Origin: Bimuria novae-zelandiae CBS 107.79
Taxonomy: Eukaryota; Ascomycota; Dothideomycetes; Pleosporales; Didymosphaeriaceae
Reading direction: 5' to 3'
Assembly: GCA_010015655.1 (NCBI GenBank)
Contig: ML976675.1
Location: forward strand, 248,001-312,000
DNA length: 64,000 nt
The notes below the pieces were generated by a model. It saw only the letters and a program-made list of their open reading frames with translations. It searched no databases and was not told the origin of the DNA. The position numbers were made by a program, and so were the translations under genes. Below, piece after piece: positions 1 to 12,505 of this stretch (within the stretch, counting starts at the first letter, position 1; the number at the start of each line of letters is the position of its first letter).

Positions 1-3000
1 GAAAGGCTCCACAACACTCGCAGCCATGTTCGATAATCGGGCAAATTTCCCGGTGTAGTTCAGACCTACTCTCGACAGGGTGGTGTACCAACGCGACGAG
101 GAGACGGCACGATCGAGACTGAGTTCCTTCTTGGCTGGGAGTGGGGAAGCGCGCCCGCTGCGAACAAGACCGGAGCAGTGCGTATTCCACGTGTTGCCAT
201 CGTAGGACACAATCTGGAATGTGTACCATTGGGTACCACTCGATTCAAGGCGCTGTGGCGCAAGATTCGTGATGACCTCCACGGACTTGTCGTTGTACAG
301 GACAAGGGCCTTGTTGATCTCGACTTCGCGAACGGTGTACTCCCGAACGCCGTTGATCTGGAATGTTGCTTCGCCGGCCATAGCTAGATAGCCTGCAGCA
401 GGAAAGACGGTATCATCACCAACGCAGTGCTCCATTAGCCAGGGGACGTTGATGGTCTTCAAGACGTTCCTCCATGAAGGGGCGACGTCGCTTCCTTCGA
501 GGATGCGGAGACCGAGGAGGTCGTGTGGGAGGTGCTTGCGGAACCGCCAGCTCTTCTGGATCCTGGTCTCGGACCAGTACGCTTTCTCATAGTGCCAGGG
601 ATAGTTGGGCATATCGGTGAGCACGGTCTCAGAAGTGTGCGGGTAGGAGGCTGCCACGCCGAGACTGTGCAGCTGGCCGATGGCGGAGAGGAACGACACA
701 GTGTCGTCTGTGCCGCGCGAAAGAACAGAGACGTAGTTGACGCCGTCGGAGCCTTCCTTGTAGATCTGTCGAAGGGGCCCGGCAAGAGCAGCGTGCGGTC
801 CGACTTCCAAATGCACAGTGCATTCTTTTGACGACGCGAGCAGCAATTTTGTAGCGGAGTGGAAAAGAACGGGGTTCTCTAGGTTATCTTGCCAGTACCG
901 TGCACCGAAGTCTGAAGCTTCGCGGAGGACCTTGGCCCGGACGCTGGAATAGAAAGGGATCTTTGGGGCTTTCGGCGACAGGTGCGGTGCAATGTGCTCA
1001 TGGTATTCATCGCCCACGAGAGCCATGTGGTCTGGATATGTTAGTGTGGGACGATATCGAGCGGGTGGAGAAACTTACGGGAATGGTACGCTGCTTTAAC
1101 CTGCAGCTTGCGGCAAAGGACATCGGGCCTTGCGTCCTTGATCTTCGCCATGACCTCCTCGAGGGGTTTGAGATCGCCTGAGATGGTGACGCTGGAGCCA
1201 CTATTCTCGCACGCGATGCGTACTCCAGCAGCGAGATAAGGGTGCACTTCGTCCCGCCCGAGACCCACGGCCGCCATTCCACCGACCTTCTTGGGTGTCT
1301 TGCACACTTGGCCACGGTAGAAGGCTGCGATGACAGCTTCCTTCGCGCTGAGTGCGCCGGCGGCATAGGCGGCCGCGAGCTCACCTGATGAGTGGCCTAC
1401 CACGGCTGAGGGCTTGATGTTCCAGGTAGCCAGCAGATCCACGAGCGCGACTTGCAGTGCTGTGCACAGAGGCTGAGAGAACTCCGGTTCGAGGAGGACG
1501 TTCTTATCGTCGACATTGGCGAGGACATCTGCTGGGATTAGTGCTCTGCGACCCGGAAGGATGAGGCTTCCCAGACAGGGGGGGTTTTCTTACCTTCGAT
1601 AGACCATGACGGCGCGTGGCTCAGGCTCTGTAAGACCTTATCCATGGCGCGGATGTTCTCCAGGAAACTCGGATAGTCGACCATCAGCTCGCGACCCATG
1701 TGCACCCTGGTATCTCGTCAGCGCACTTCCCAATTATCTCTTCGCATCACGGTACGTTCTACTCACCACTGCGCCCCCTGCCCCGTGAAGACGAACGCCG
1801 CTTCAGCCGCCCCGGCACACTTCACCTTAGCCGCAACCTCCCACGTCCCCTCCGCGCCCTTCCAAACCGCAAAATTCCTAAGCTTCATATGCTCCCTGCG
1901 CGCCGCAAGCGTGTACGCCGCATCGGCAACACGATCAGGGTGCAAGGCCAGATACTCCTTCACGCCCTCCCCCACGCGCTTCAGCGACTCCTCATGGTTG
2001 GCGGAGAACACGAGGAGCGCCTTGCGCGGGGCAGTGTCGAAGGACTTCTTAGGTGTAGGCTGCATGATGCCGAAGGAGGCCGCCGAGTCGATGACAAAGT
2101 GCACGTTCGACCCACCAATGCCGTAGGAGTTTACGCTCATGCGCTCAGCCTTGTTTGCGGGCCAGGGGGTCGGGGCCGTCGGGACAGTCAACCTGAGGTC
2201 TTTCCATGGGACTGGAACAAACCTATTAGCATTGTCACAGTCGAAGGAGGAGGGGGAAGAGGTAGACGTACTCCGCGGGTTTGGAGTGTCGAATTTGATG
2301 TTTGGAAGGATGGTCCGGTGCTCGAGGGATACGACGGCTTTCATGATGCCTGTGATGGCGGCGGCGCCTTCGCTGTGGCCGAGGTTAGGCTTGCTCTGTT
2401 GCACGCGTTAGTATACCAAAAGAACCGCCACGGTGTAGAAGGGATGTACTTACGGCGCCGATGTAGATGCCGTCTGAGCCCCAGCATTTTCCGATTGCAC
2501 CGACTTCGATGGGGTCGCCGACTTTTGTACCGGTACCTGGGAAGGGGAGTGTTAGATGGGCGGGCAGGATGAGGGGGGAGGGGGAGGCTTACCGTGCGCT
2601 TCGATCATGGCGGTGGAGGAGAGGGGGAGATTTATGGAGCTGTAGGCTTGGCGGATTAGGCGCTCGTGGGCTTCGCCTTCGGGCATGGTGATGCCGTTAG
2701 ATTTGCCGTCGCTGTGGGGGGTGGAGTCAGCTTCCATCTCACAAGCGGGACGGCAGGCACGTTCGAAGAGTGTGTACGACGAAAGAGACTTACGCGTTGG
2801 TGGCCGAGGCTCTGATAACGGCCCGTATAGGGTTTCCATCCTTGATAGCTTCATCGAGGCGTTTGATGTAGAGAGCTGAGACCGCCTCGCCTCGCGCGTA
2901 CCCGTCCGCCGAAGCGTCAAAGGATTTGGATGAGCCTTCGGGTGAGAGTGAACCCAGAAGAGTCAAGCTGATGTTAAGTCCAGGAGCTGTGGAGCAAATG

Positions 3001-3952
3001 TCAGTCAAGGCTCATTCTACGGTCATTCAAGCGTAGGGCGGCTTACCCATGATAAGGTTAGATCCCGTGATCACTGCAGCAGTGATCTTATTTTCCCGGA
3101 TAGCCTCCAGAGCCTCGTGCAACGCTATACCTGCCGAGGAGCACGCTGTCTTGATGACCATGCTACCATACATCAGCGACATTCCTCACGAAGCTTGCTC
3201 GAAATCAACTGCTCACCTGGGGCCCTTGAGGTCATATTCGTACGCCACGCGGTTAGGTAGCGCGAAGTCGGTACCTCCTAGGACTCGGTGTGCGTTGTAG
3301 TCCTGGGGATCGCGATGGGCCATCTCCTGCCAGTCCTCTGTGAAAAGGCCGCTGTAAGTACCAATGTTCTTGCTCCGCCACTGTGTCTCGCCCGCATTCT
3401 CGAAGGCTTCCCGCACAACCTCCAGTACCAGCCTGTGGTTGGGGTCCAGCTGCTCCGCTTCAGCGGCGCTGAAAGTGAACATGGACAGATCGAGATTGGA
3501 ATAGTCAATGTCCCGGATGAAGTACCCTTGCTTGGTGTTGACGGTGCCATGCCGCCCGTCGGGACTGTAGTATCTATGTGGTATGTGAGATGCTGTTACT
3601 ATGTGGATTCAACAAGGCAGACATACCCCTCGGTGTTGTACCGGTCTTCTGGGACGACTGATCGGGCGTCGCCCTTATTGAAGAGGAAGTCGTAGAGCTC
3701 CCTCTCGTTGCGGATTCCACCGGGGAGACGCATTGCCATACCGCAAATGGCTACTGGTGTTCCGCTGACTCCGTCCAAGTCAACATTCGCGTGGCCATTG
3801 GCATGGCCGTTTGTGCCATTGCTCACATGACCCTCGGTACCGTTGGAAAAGCCGTTAGTGTGATGACTGGTACCATTGGAGGACCCATTGGTGTGACCGT
3901 TGGTATAACCATTGGCATGGGTACCCGCGGTGTCATTGATAGTGTTCGTCAT
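1..3952 (-). CDS. Highly reducing type I polyketide synthase, N-terminal part (KS-AT-DH), 3' end outside window
   Basis: Iterative polyketide synthase, the chain-building enzyme of the cluster. Reading the minus strand through several short introns gives a low-complexity Asn/Gly/Thr-rich N-terminus ([10 protein letters not shown]), then a ketosynthase with [12 protein letters not shown] (active Cys near 3143), [12 protein letters not shown] split by an intron near 2550-2600, and [10 protein letters not shown]. The Cys-His-His triad is therefore complete. The acyltransferase begins at [10 protein letters not shown] (about 1765-1793) and has the nucleophile motif GHSSGE (about 1383-1400). The dehydratase begins near 500 with [18 protein letters not shown], which is the HxxxGxxxxP catalytic motif. 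The frame is still open at position 1, so methyltransferase, ER, KR and ACP domains would lie outside. The longest open frame starts at a TTG; the first ATG is at 3952. Family knowledge: KS-AT-DH order is typical of fungal reducing PKSs. No defect is seen. Confidence 0.95.
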
Positions 3953-6009
3953 TGTTGTGTTGGCTTGATGATTCAATCTTCAAGTCGATTTCGAAGAGAA
4001 GGGCAGAAGGAAGCCACTGTTGAAAGATTTTATGTGTGAGGGGGAATGTTGAATGACAACAGGTTCCGTTAGTGGCCGTTGAATGGAGCAGAAGGTCCTG
4101 AAATATGTACTCTTGCACGTCCAGTTCTACCAATGCGGCCCGCGGGCTTAGATCACTGTCTACACTGAGTCTACGTTCGAGACCTGCATGTTTAGCGGAA
4201 TGGAGGATGCAGGAAGGGCGGTGGATGTCGGATTGCTTCATCTGAAGTCCGCGTTTACGGCTGTCCAGTCTAGATCTGCATCAGCCAAGTCCGTAGCAAA
4301 GGGTTAGTAGAGTGAGGTGGTATCAAGTGGTCCGTTGAGCCGCTTCTGGTCCACATTTATCTCGCCACATAAGCTCGCTGTAAGGCCTATTGCTCCAGGA
4401 TTGATGCTAGCATGTACATCAGTCGTAGCAAGTGCTGATGGAATGTGTAGCTCATACCTTGTCAGCATCACTGGTATTGCTTCCGCGAGCAAATCAAAAG
4501 CGATCTCTGTACTTCTTGGCTTCGGCCAACTTCCTCTACAGGAAAGCGAATTACGAGAACGTGGCGGAGGCTGCTGTTGAGCTCGTTTTCGTTCTTGACC
4601 CATTTGATTCTGTCGCCTGTATGCATGGTTTGCGTTATCAGGAGTCCACCAATAATGAAGGTTCCCGAGTTCATCAAGCTGTAAAAGCAACTTTCCACAG
4701 ATCTTCTCTTGGAGGATCTTAATCCATGAAACTATGAAGACGGAGGACAAGAGACTGTGGCGATGTGGTACGCCAACGCTTGGCAGGCCATCATTTCTGC
4801 ATTCTATACAACACGCTTCCTATTGGACAGGCTTGTGGACCGCATCCTACTCGTGGAGTATGCTAGATCTTTTCTGGTTTATCTTCATGCTGATTGGCAT
4901 TAAGATTCTTTACCGGCAATCTGATCCCTTGGGGGCTTCAGATCTATCGGATTTACTCGATTCAATACACATGGATTCCTTTTGGAGCTCACCATGTGCG
5001 ATCACAAATTAGGAGGCATGTGGATTTCCCTTGGCGTTCGCCATGTGCGAGTACGGATTAGCAGACATGTGGCTGAGATTGCGTAATGGGCGAAGCCGCG
5101 GGCGTTCTCGGAAAGGATTGTGCAGGATGCTTCTTGAGCCAAGTACCTTAGAAACGCACCGGCCCGCCTGGGTATTGCTTATCAAGGCCTCCACGGGTTT
5201 CCATGTGTACATGCAGTTCATTCAGGGAATAGTACGGACCGTATACGTGGCTTCCCCACGCGTCTGACAGATTACAGTGCCATGCGGCCAATAGGAATTG
5301 TGCCTATTCACGTCGTACAGCAGGCACGGGTACCACGATCCTACCGGCTTTTACGGGATACAATGCGACAACTGGTGTAGAGTGTGCGATCTTAGCCTTC
5401 ATGCACGCGGAAACGAATCTAGTATTCTACGACTAGTCCAATGAGCCGACCCTCGCACGTTCGCGCTTTCGCGCTTTATCAGCTACACATGGCGACATAT
5501 GCTTACACCTTCTCTCCTGCCAGATGCGGCCACCTGCATGGTGGGGCCTAGGCAGCCGCTTCGCCTAGGACTATGTTTCATTGACTCGGTTACCTTATTC
5601 TCTACTTCATATCTTAGTCGCGGAGTTGTTGAGCCCGTGTTTGGGCTTGCAGTCAGGCCGGCAGGGGCTGGTTTGGTTGCCGTTGCAAATCCATTCGCTA
5701 AGCGTGCATGTGAATCCGTCCGACGTCGGCTTTAGTCGCACGAAGTAGTGGGCCTCGGTAGCCCTCTGACATACATGGCGTTAGGGTGTACGGCTTGTCT
5801 GATCGGCAAACAGATGGTCGATTGTTTTGCGCAAGCAGTCGTTCTGTATTGAAACCCGGAAGTGTGCTTTCGCATTACGATCGGGCTTAGTTTTAGCTAA
5901 TCCGCTTGGAAACAAGAAGAGAGGGCGCAGCAATGCCCTCGATGTCTATGGTACCTACCGTCGCACTTCGATAACATCCAAAAAACACGTTTTCAAAGAG
6001 TCCTATACG
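3953..6009. promoter_or_regulatory. Divergent intergenic region between PKS and MBL hydrolase
   Basis: About 2 kb separates the two start codons of the head-to-head genes. The small open frames here do not look like proteins. It should hold the PKS and hydrolase promoters. A 12-mer AAATCCATTCGC at 5687-5698 has relatives in the other two divergent promoters of the cluster. Confidence 0.5.
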
Positions 6010-7128
6010 ATGGACCAAAAAGGCTCCAAGTCTTCTTCTACTTCGTCGCGGGGCACAGTCCGTATCCGAATCATTGATACTACGTCATATATCCACAATC
6101 TCCCGGCGGCTCCTTTCCTCTCACCGGAATTCCCAGGGCTCAGCAGACTTTCAGGCCCCAGCTTCTCCTTCTTGATTGAACATCCTTCGTCCCGCTCACT
6201 CCTCTTCGACCTTGGCATCCGAAAAGACTGGGAAAACCTACCGCCCATTACTACGCGCAGAATCGAGCTTATGCAAATCAAAGTGAAAGTGAAGAAAGGT
6301 GTGCGGGAACAACTAGAAGAACACGGCGTAGAAGTGAAGAAAATTGAGGGCATAGTATGGTCACACTGGCACTGGGACCACACGGGAGACCCAAGCAGCT
6401 TCGAGAAGAGCACTGCTCTGATCGTAGGACCCGGGTTCACTGCCAACTTCACGCCTGGGTACCCGAGCGACGAAAATGGGAGGATACTTGAGAGTGATCT
6501 TCATGGAAGAGAGTTGAGGGAGATCTCCTTTGATCAGGGCCTCAAGATGGGCGGCTTTGATGCTGTGGATTACTTCGGTGACGGGTCATTCTACCTACTG
6601 GATAGTCCCGGGCACGCTATAGGTCATATGTGCGGCCTCGCTAGGGTCACGGCGTCCCCTAATTCATTCATTCTGATGGGCGGCGACATCTGTCACCACG
6701 TCGGCCAATTTCGGCCGTCCGCAAAGCATCCGTTACCTGCAATGATCTCTCCGCATCCCTTCGACCACAACAGCGCAGTGCCGTGTCCCGGGGAGCTTTT
6801 CGAACAATTGCTGCCCAAGAAAGACTCCGCAAAACCGTTTTATTGCGTTGCAGGCCCGAAGAACGGGATCCAGGTCGCGGCCGATCTTGATGCAGCTAAC
6901 GAGTCGATAAGCAAGTTACAAGACGTGGATGGCTTAGACGAAGTACTGGTGGTTATAGCGCATGATAGCAGCCTTCTTGATGTAGTTGACTTCTTCCCTA
7001 AGTATGCCGATGATTTCTTCGCGAAGGGTTGGCAAAAGAAAGGCAAGTGGTTGTTCTTGAAAGATTTCGCCGAGGCAGTGAAAAGCTTACCGACACTCGA
7101 AGCTCAGTTGGGGTCCGTCTCTTTGTAG
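6010..7128 (+). CDS. Metallo-beta-lactamase-fold hydrolase (lactonase-like)
   Basis: Single-exon protein of 372 residues. The zinc-binding signature SHWHWDHTG (HxHxDH) lies near residues 118-124. A later metal-ligand region, LLDSPGHAIGHM, is near 195-206, followed by MGGDICHHVG near 220-230. This is the layout of MBL-fold lactonases and esterases. There is no signal peptide, so a cytosolic enzyme is expected. The frame stays open upstream to 5827, but I chose the ATG at 6010 because the upstream residues look like untranslated sequence and the conserved fold begins just after it. It is divergent from the PKS, which suggests it opens or releases an ester or lactone intermediate. The substrate is inferred only from context. 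Confidence 0.85.
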   Translation: MDQKGSKSSSTSSRGTVRIRIIDTTSYIHNLPAAPFLSPEFPGLSRLSGPSFSFLIEHPSSRSLLFDLGIRKDWENLPPITTRRIELMQIKVKVKKGVREQLEEHGVEVKKIEGIVWSHWHWDHTGDPSSFEKSTALIVGPGFTANFTPGYPSDENGRILESDLHGRELREISFDQGLKMGGFDAVDYFGDGSFYLLDSPGHAIGHMCGLARVTASPNSFILMGGDICHHVGQFRPSAKHPLPAMISPHPFDHNSAVPCPGELFEQLLPKKDSAKPFYCVAGPKNGIQVAADLDAANESISKLQDVDGLDEVLVVIAHDSSLLDVVDFFPKYADDFFAKGWQKKGKWLFLKDFAEAVKSLPTLEAQLGSVSL

Positions 7129-7442
7129 ATTCGAATTTAATCGTTTGGTTATTATTTGACAATTGATGCAGTGCGCCTTGTCGTTCTGCTCACATTCCGA
7201 AAGAGTTGTCACTGCGCGTCATGTCGAGCTGGAAATTTAGACGCTCAATCTTCCCCGCGGTGGTTCTACATCGAGAAAGAAACTTTCCGCGTTCAATCTG
7301 TTCGTGCAAGAGCTCCAGCACATTTAGAGAGAATCTTTCCTTCAATTTGATAATATAGGACTGTTCCTTTCTAGTGACAAGCTGTACGGCGAAACTCTAC
7401 TCTAGACTTCCTTTACAATGAGAAAAAGGAAGAACGAGAACA

Positions 7443-8585
7443 TCAAAGCCAGTATTGAGTCATGAATTCAACGCCATCCTGGATCCACCCGTCGCTTTTG
7501 TCACAATTTACTTCAAACCCATGGTCTCCCGGTCGAAGATGTACGAGGGTAGGGACATCGGGAAGTGTCTTTCGCAGCTTCTCAGCAAAACCCGTAGTAC
7601 ACTGTTGAGGTACCTAAGGTGTTGTTAGCTTATAGCTGAAGCCGATGAAGCCGTCAAGCAGAGACTGACCACAGAGTCTTGTTGGCCATGTATAAGCCAG
7701 ACTAATAAGTTAGCAGAGTATCAACTGATAAGAGGCACTACAGTCATGGTTTGAACTTACTCGGAGGCATTGACTTTGCCTTCTCCATCACCTTCATGAC
7801 GTCGAGATCAGCATTCTCAACTGGCACCAACCACCGAGCAAGATAGGCTTGTTGCAGAATGCAGGTTACGAGATTCCACATCTCTATGACATCACCACTG
7901 GTTCTGACCGTGTTGTTCTTGATTCCTTTCATATATGCGCGGACAATACTCTCGGCCTTCCCAGGGGGTGGAGGTCTTTTCCCAAGAATTATCCTTGGCC
8001 TGGGAACGCGACACTGAGGGATATTCGCATCGATCGAGCCGCCCATTGATGCGACTACTTTGACTTTCGATAGTTCGGTGAACAAGAGTGCAGACTGTAC
8101 AGCCAAGTATCCGCCGGCAGATTGGCCAGTGCAAGCTATGCGGGAGAGATCAGGGAAAGCATCCCAGTTCTCTGTTATCCCAGGCAGCTTGTTGTGAAGC
8201 CAATTCCAGAAGTCTTCGACATCGTTCAGAATCTCGGTGGCGGTCGCTTCAGGGAGCAGCCGATAGTCGGGTGCTATGAAGATGGCGGATTTTGTGATAC
8301 AAATGTCGAGGAGCCTGATCAGGCTTCAACATCAGCAACCGCCAGTTTTACCATTATGAGGACAAAAGATTGGATCTCGACACACCACTCAGGAAGCCAG
8401 CCTTCATACAGGCGATCACCGACAATGAATCCCCCGCCGTGCCAGTTGACGATGGTCGGGTATCCCTCTCTAGGCTTTGATCGCAAGTGCTTAGGTATCA
8501 GAACACTGGTCTTGATTTCCACTCCATGAACAGCCTTGTAGACTATGTCCACTTTATCAAATTGCGAAAGCTTGCTGTACGCCAT
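7443..8585 (-). CDS. Alpha/beta hydrolase, HGGG (hormone-sensitive-lipase-like) family
   Basis: Spliced serine hydrolase. Exon 1 (ATG at 8585) has the oxyanion-hole motif NWHGGGFIVGD. An intron near 8315-8390 joins PEW to LLDICITKSAIFIAPDYRLLPEA. The nucleophile elbow GQSAGG is near 8100-8125. Two further small introns near 7620-7770 lead to VWLIHGQQDSV (acid region) and LRPGDHGFE (catalytic His), ending with stop at 7443. The full Ser-Asp/Glu-His set is therefore present. The family (Abhydrolase_3) contains esterases and carboxylesterases. In this cluster it could release or trim the polyketide or remove an acyl group, but that is inference. It is divergent from P450-1. Confidence 0.85.
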
Positions 8586-10068
8586 TTTCGAAGAAGCAAC
8601 GTTTGTAAGAGACTAGCAGTACAGTCTAGGAGGAAGAAATTGTAGCGCAGCAGTTGAGCGCCCCATGAGTGCATGACGTCTTCAACAGAGAGGCTGTTCT
8701 GCCAAAACCACTTAAAATAACGTAATGAAGGATACCGGAATATTCAATACATAACAAGACTTGATGGAGGCCGCCACAAAGGTGATGCCCGCCCGCGGTC
8801 GTTCCCGCAGGCGCTGAGATTTCATAGTCTTGGCTTCACTAGTGTGCACATGTAGTCTAAGCTTTTGGCGTTGTTGCTTTGGTGCTTAAAACTTCCCATG
8901 CGGAGCGTTTTTCGCCTGTCATTAATGTCAAGCTCTGGGTTGATGATCCTTCATTTGGATGCCTTGAGCACACCATCCGGATACATCATACGACGCAGCG
9001 TCCGGAGGATGGAAATGCCTACAAGCGGCTCATGCCGTCTCAGAACTTCCGCGGCTCACCGCAGGATTCTTTTGAGCCAGTCAGTAATGGGGCTGAAGAT
9101 GAGGCAATTCAGCTGGCGGCCTGAGGGTGGCTGCATCCGCAACGTTTCCGGGTATGCAGGTAATCTCAAATTCCCGCTGACCCTCCTAAGCACCTTTCCC
9201 CCATGGTGGTACGATAATGTGTGATACAGATGGAATTGAGTTTGTAAGCTGGCAGTACCTGCCCTTTCAAGCGGTGAGTTTGTTGATCTCAGATGATCTG
9301 GTGCTACGGAACACGAGAGTAATGCGTACCACACAGCTGGGTTAGGCCTCAGATATCTGCATCTAGGTATAGTAGCACTACCGTACTTCTCGCATTAATG
9401 CCTAAATGAGGAAGCTTGCACGGACACACGTTCGACGTTTTTCAATCAGTCTTACCTACGCAATACTTCGCTGGCAACATCCTACTGGAGGATGACCGCA
9501 CATGTATCGAGTGCGGCCCCTGATGCCCTTGCCGATGCATGCAGATCCGGTCAACGAGCCGCCAAGATCATTCATACTTAATGATCCAAGCTTTTCAAAC
9601 GGGCGGTAAGCAACTATGAAGATCGGCAATCGGCATGCACCTTGGAAGCTAGCTTAACTCCTTCGTAACGAAACGGACTTCATGCAAGCCCTTTGCGTAA
9701 GAAGGGCTCCGCGGACGCGCGGTGCAAGGTGATGGTTGTGGAGTTAAGGGTGCAGCAGGTTTTCGGATGCGAACAACCCCCGAAATCCGTTCGCACTTTC
9801 ACAGCCAATGGAGGGTTTCTTGCGACCACCAACGTCTATTCCTGTTACGGTTTAGCATCGTTACATCCCATCAACATTCCACATGACTTTTGGGGTATGC
9901 GAGATTCGTCTCCAGGCAATCATCGCACTCGGTCGCTTAGCTATTTGAACAGCTAGCCATTATTGCTTTTGGACGTATGCAATCAATTCAAGCCGTCGCT
10001 TCTCTTCATAGTAATTTCGAGCAAGAACGAGAACAGTTGCCCCATTTCGAAGTCTTGAACCTGAGAAC
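8586..10068. promoter_or_regulatory. Divergent intergenic region between hydrolase and P450-1
   Basis: About 1.5 kb. AAATCCGTTCGC at 9783-9794 resembles the motifs in the other cluster promoters. A GTG-initiated open frame at 8879-9124 (81 codons) has protein-like composition (VKLWVDDPSFGCLEHTIRIH) but no ATG and no recognised family. It may be a relic or chance. Confidence 0.4.
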
Positions 10069-11755
10069 ATGGAATTCGATGCGAGATTCGTGTTAGGCGT
10101 GGGCGGTATTCTCGTTGCCCTTGCAGCATATGCGCTCTCGCAGCGACAGGAAAAGCTTGTCGGTATACCGGTGATGACAGGATATGGCGATGATCATGAA
10201 CGAGCTATGATCGAAGGTACACTGAAAGTATGCTGCACCCACATGAAACACTGCAAATCTTCGGAGATCCTTTACATTGGGAATTAATCGCATATTCTAG
10301 TACCCAACGACTCCTTTCGTGGTCGAAACGCAACGACCCCTGGTCATCGTCCCGACATGTACTTTCGAAGAGCTCGGGCGCATCGCTCAGGCTAAAGCGA
10401 CATTCTGGGGCGTTCAGAAGCAGGAGATGTGCGGAGATTTCACAGGCCTCTTTCAACACAACGTCGAGCTGAATCAGGCTTTAAGGCTCCATCTGCATCG
10501 CAACTTAGCAGATACTGTGAATCAGGTAGAAGACAAGATCGACTGGGTCTTCGAGAAAGAGCTGGGCTCCCCTCAAGACTGGAAAGCATTTCGTGTACAC
10601 GAGGTCACAGTCCGCATTGTAGCAAGGCTTGTTGCCGGCGTTTTCGTTGGTGCACGCTTCACGCGCGATGATGAGTGGACGAAGCTGTCGCTGGGACTTG
10701 CCACTGACCTCGTGTATGCGAGAGACGCTATCAAGAAATGGCCGACTTGGATCCAGCCCGTGGTCGGACCCTTCCTCAAGGACATCAGGACCGTCAATAG
10801 TCAGATAACCAAGATGGCCGAGATGCTCAAGCCTATCATTGAGAACAGTGTCTTGGAAGGAGGTCACTCACTCCGACAGACTGCCTATGATGAACAGAAG
10901 ATTGACCTAGAGAACGGGAACCAAGAGCCTGAGGGCACTTTCATGTCCTGGGTCCTGAGCAGACTGAAAACCACGGATCCTGAGGTAATCGCTAGGATTC
11001 AGTTGAGCCGTAAGTGCATTCAGGGTGTGCGAAGCGTTACACTTGCTGACCAATGCTGCACAGTGTCGTTCGCTTCTATCAACACTACTACAAATGCCCT
11101 TTGCTTCATTATGCTCGACTTAGCAGCGCGACCAGAGTACACGCAACCCTTACGCGAAGAAATCGAAGAATTGATCCGTGAGGACAACGTTCAGGAAGAC
11201 GAAAACGGGGTCCTAAGACTAAAACAAGCTTCCCTCAACAAGCTTTGGAAACTGGACAGCTTCATGAAGGAGAGCTCACGACTATCCAAGAACGGCATCA
11301 CGGCCTTGCGGTTGGTTCAACAGCCCATAACACTTTCTACTGGCCACAGACTTCCCAAAGGAACCCGCATCGCCTTCGACACACGCTCGGTGCACACTTC
11401 GCCTCGCACCCAGACTTTTTCACCAAAGTACAACCCTCCCGAGAACAAGCCGCCAACTGAGTTTGACGGCTTCCGTTTCTACAGGCTGCGCAAGATGGCC
11501 GGAAAGGAGAAACTGCATCGCTTCGTGACGTCTTCAACCGAGTCGTTGACGTGGGGTTATGGTGATCATGCTTGCCCTGGCCGCTTCTTCGCAGACTACG
11601 AGCTGAAAGTGCTCTTGGTGGAGCTCCTTCGCAAGTGGGACTTCAGGGTGAAAGATCCCCTCAAGACAAACTCGGAAACTTTGAGGAAGATGCACGAGCT
11701 TGTTGTCGTAGTGCCCAGAGATGCGGAAGTGGAATTGAGGCGGAGGAAGCTGTGA
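10069..11755 (+). CDS. Cytochrome P450 monooxygenase (P450-1)
   Basis: Microsomal haem-thiolate monooxygenase. Exon 1 from ATG 10069 encodes an N-terminal membrane anchor (FVLGVGGILVALAAYAL). An intron at 10228-10300 joins GTLK to YPTTPFVVETQRP. A 54-nt intron at 11010-11063 is a multiple of three and so stays open, but it interrupts the I-helix. Removing it gives QLSLSFASINTTT, the oxygen-activation region. The ExxR of the K-helix is KESSR. The DGFRFYRLR segment and the haem-binding motif WGYGDHACPGRFFA (Cys ligand) follow. Length and motifs are complete. In the cluster it probably hydroxylates or otherwise oxidises the polyketide. The CYP family cannot be assigned without a search. Confidence 0.93.
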
Positions 11756-12505
11756 AGCACTAGACCCTCGCCTGCCAACGTAGACATATAGCAATGTGAC
11801 CACTCTAGGCTTTACTTCAAGTGCGTGTGAGGTGCCAGCGTCGTGGCAGTAATTTCGTTAGATGAGTTGGTGCTGAGTAGCTGGAACTGCTGTTCGCGGA
11901 CTTCGCGGGTCGCGACAGACCGAGTGCTCACTCTGGCTGGGTGGCCAGTGGGGCGTCTCAACGGGTCCTAACAGCGACTCAACGAGCCCAACGTTTTTCT
12001 GGATGCTTCTTCCGGTAAGCCGGTCAATAGCGCAAAGAGCTCCGATAGGGTGGCAGTCGCATCATACTGTGATATCCGGTGAAAGTAGTGTCGGTGGAGA
12101 CGAAGGTCTGTGCGCGTGTCTGTACGTATAAAAGGGTACCTATTGGTTGCTACTTATGAATAAGCAGAATTGATTGGCTCTCACACTCCTATCCAGCCAT
12201 ATGTCTATGTTTCAAGACGCAACGCCACAGCCCCACTGACACTACCACTACTTTCGCCGGATACCACAGTAAATCCGCGTAGCTCGCTTACATCGCTCGA
12301 AACGTTCAGCGTTCGTTCAAGGCATCATCCTTTGAGTTCGAAGCCTCCAGTAGGCTTACAAGTCACTCAACGAATGACTATTAGATTATGTACCTGACCC
12401 ACTATAATACAATTTCGCGCTATTCGCCTCTCAATGCATGCCCCATCATGTACCTAAAATGCCTGTCTCCACTATCGGGGTTCTCTCTTCCACTTGACCG
12501 AGAAC
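11756..12505. other. Intergenic region, convergent 3' flanks
   Basis: Lies between the 3' ends of P450-1 and the exporter. No coding signal found. A TATAAAAG string near 12127 has no gene behind it. Confidence 0.5.

Noticed and set aside
4304..4750. 148-codon open frame between PKS and MBL gene
   Set aside because: No family, no splice context, and another frame is open on the opposite strand; treated as promoter DNA.
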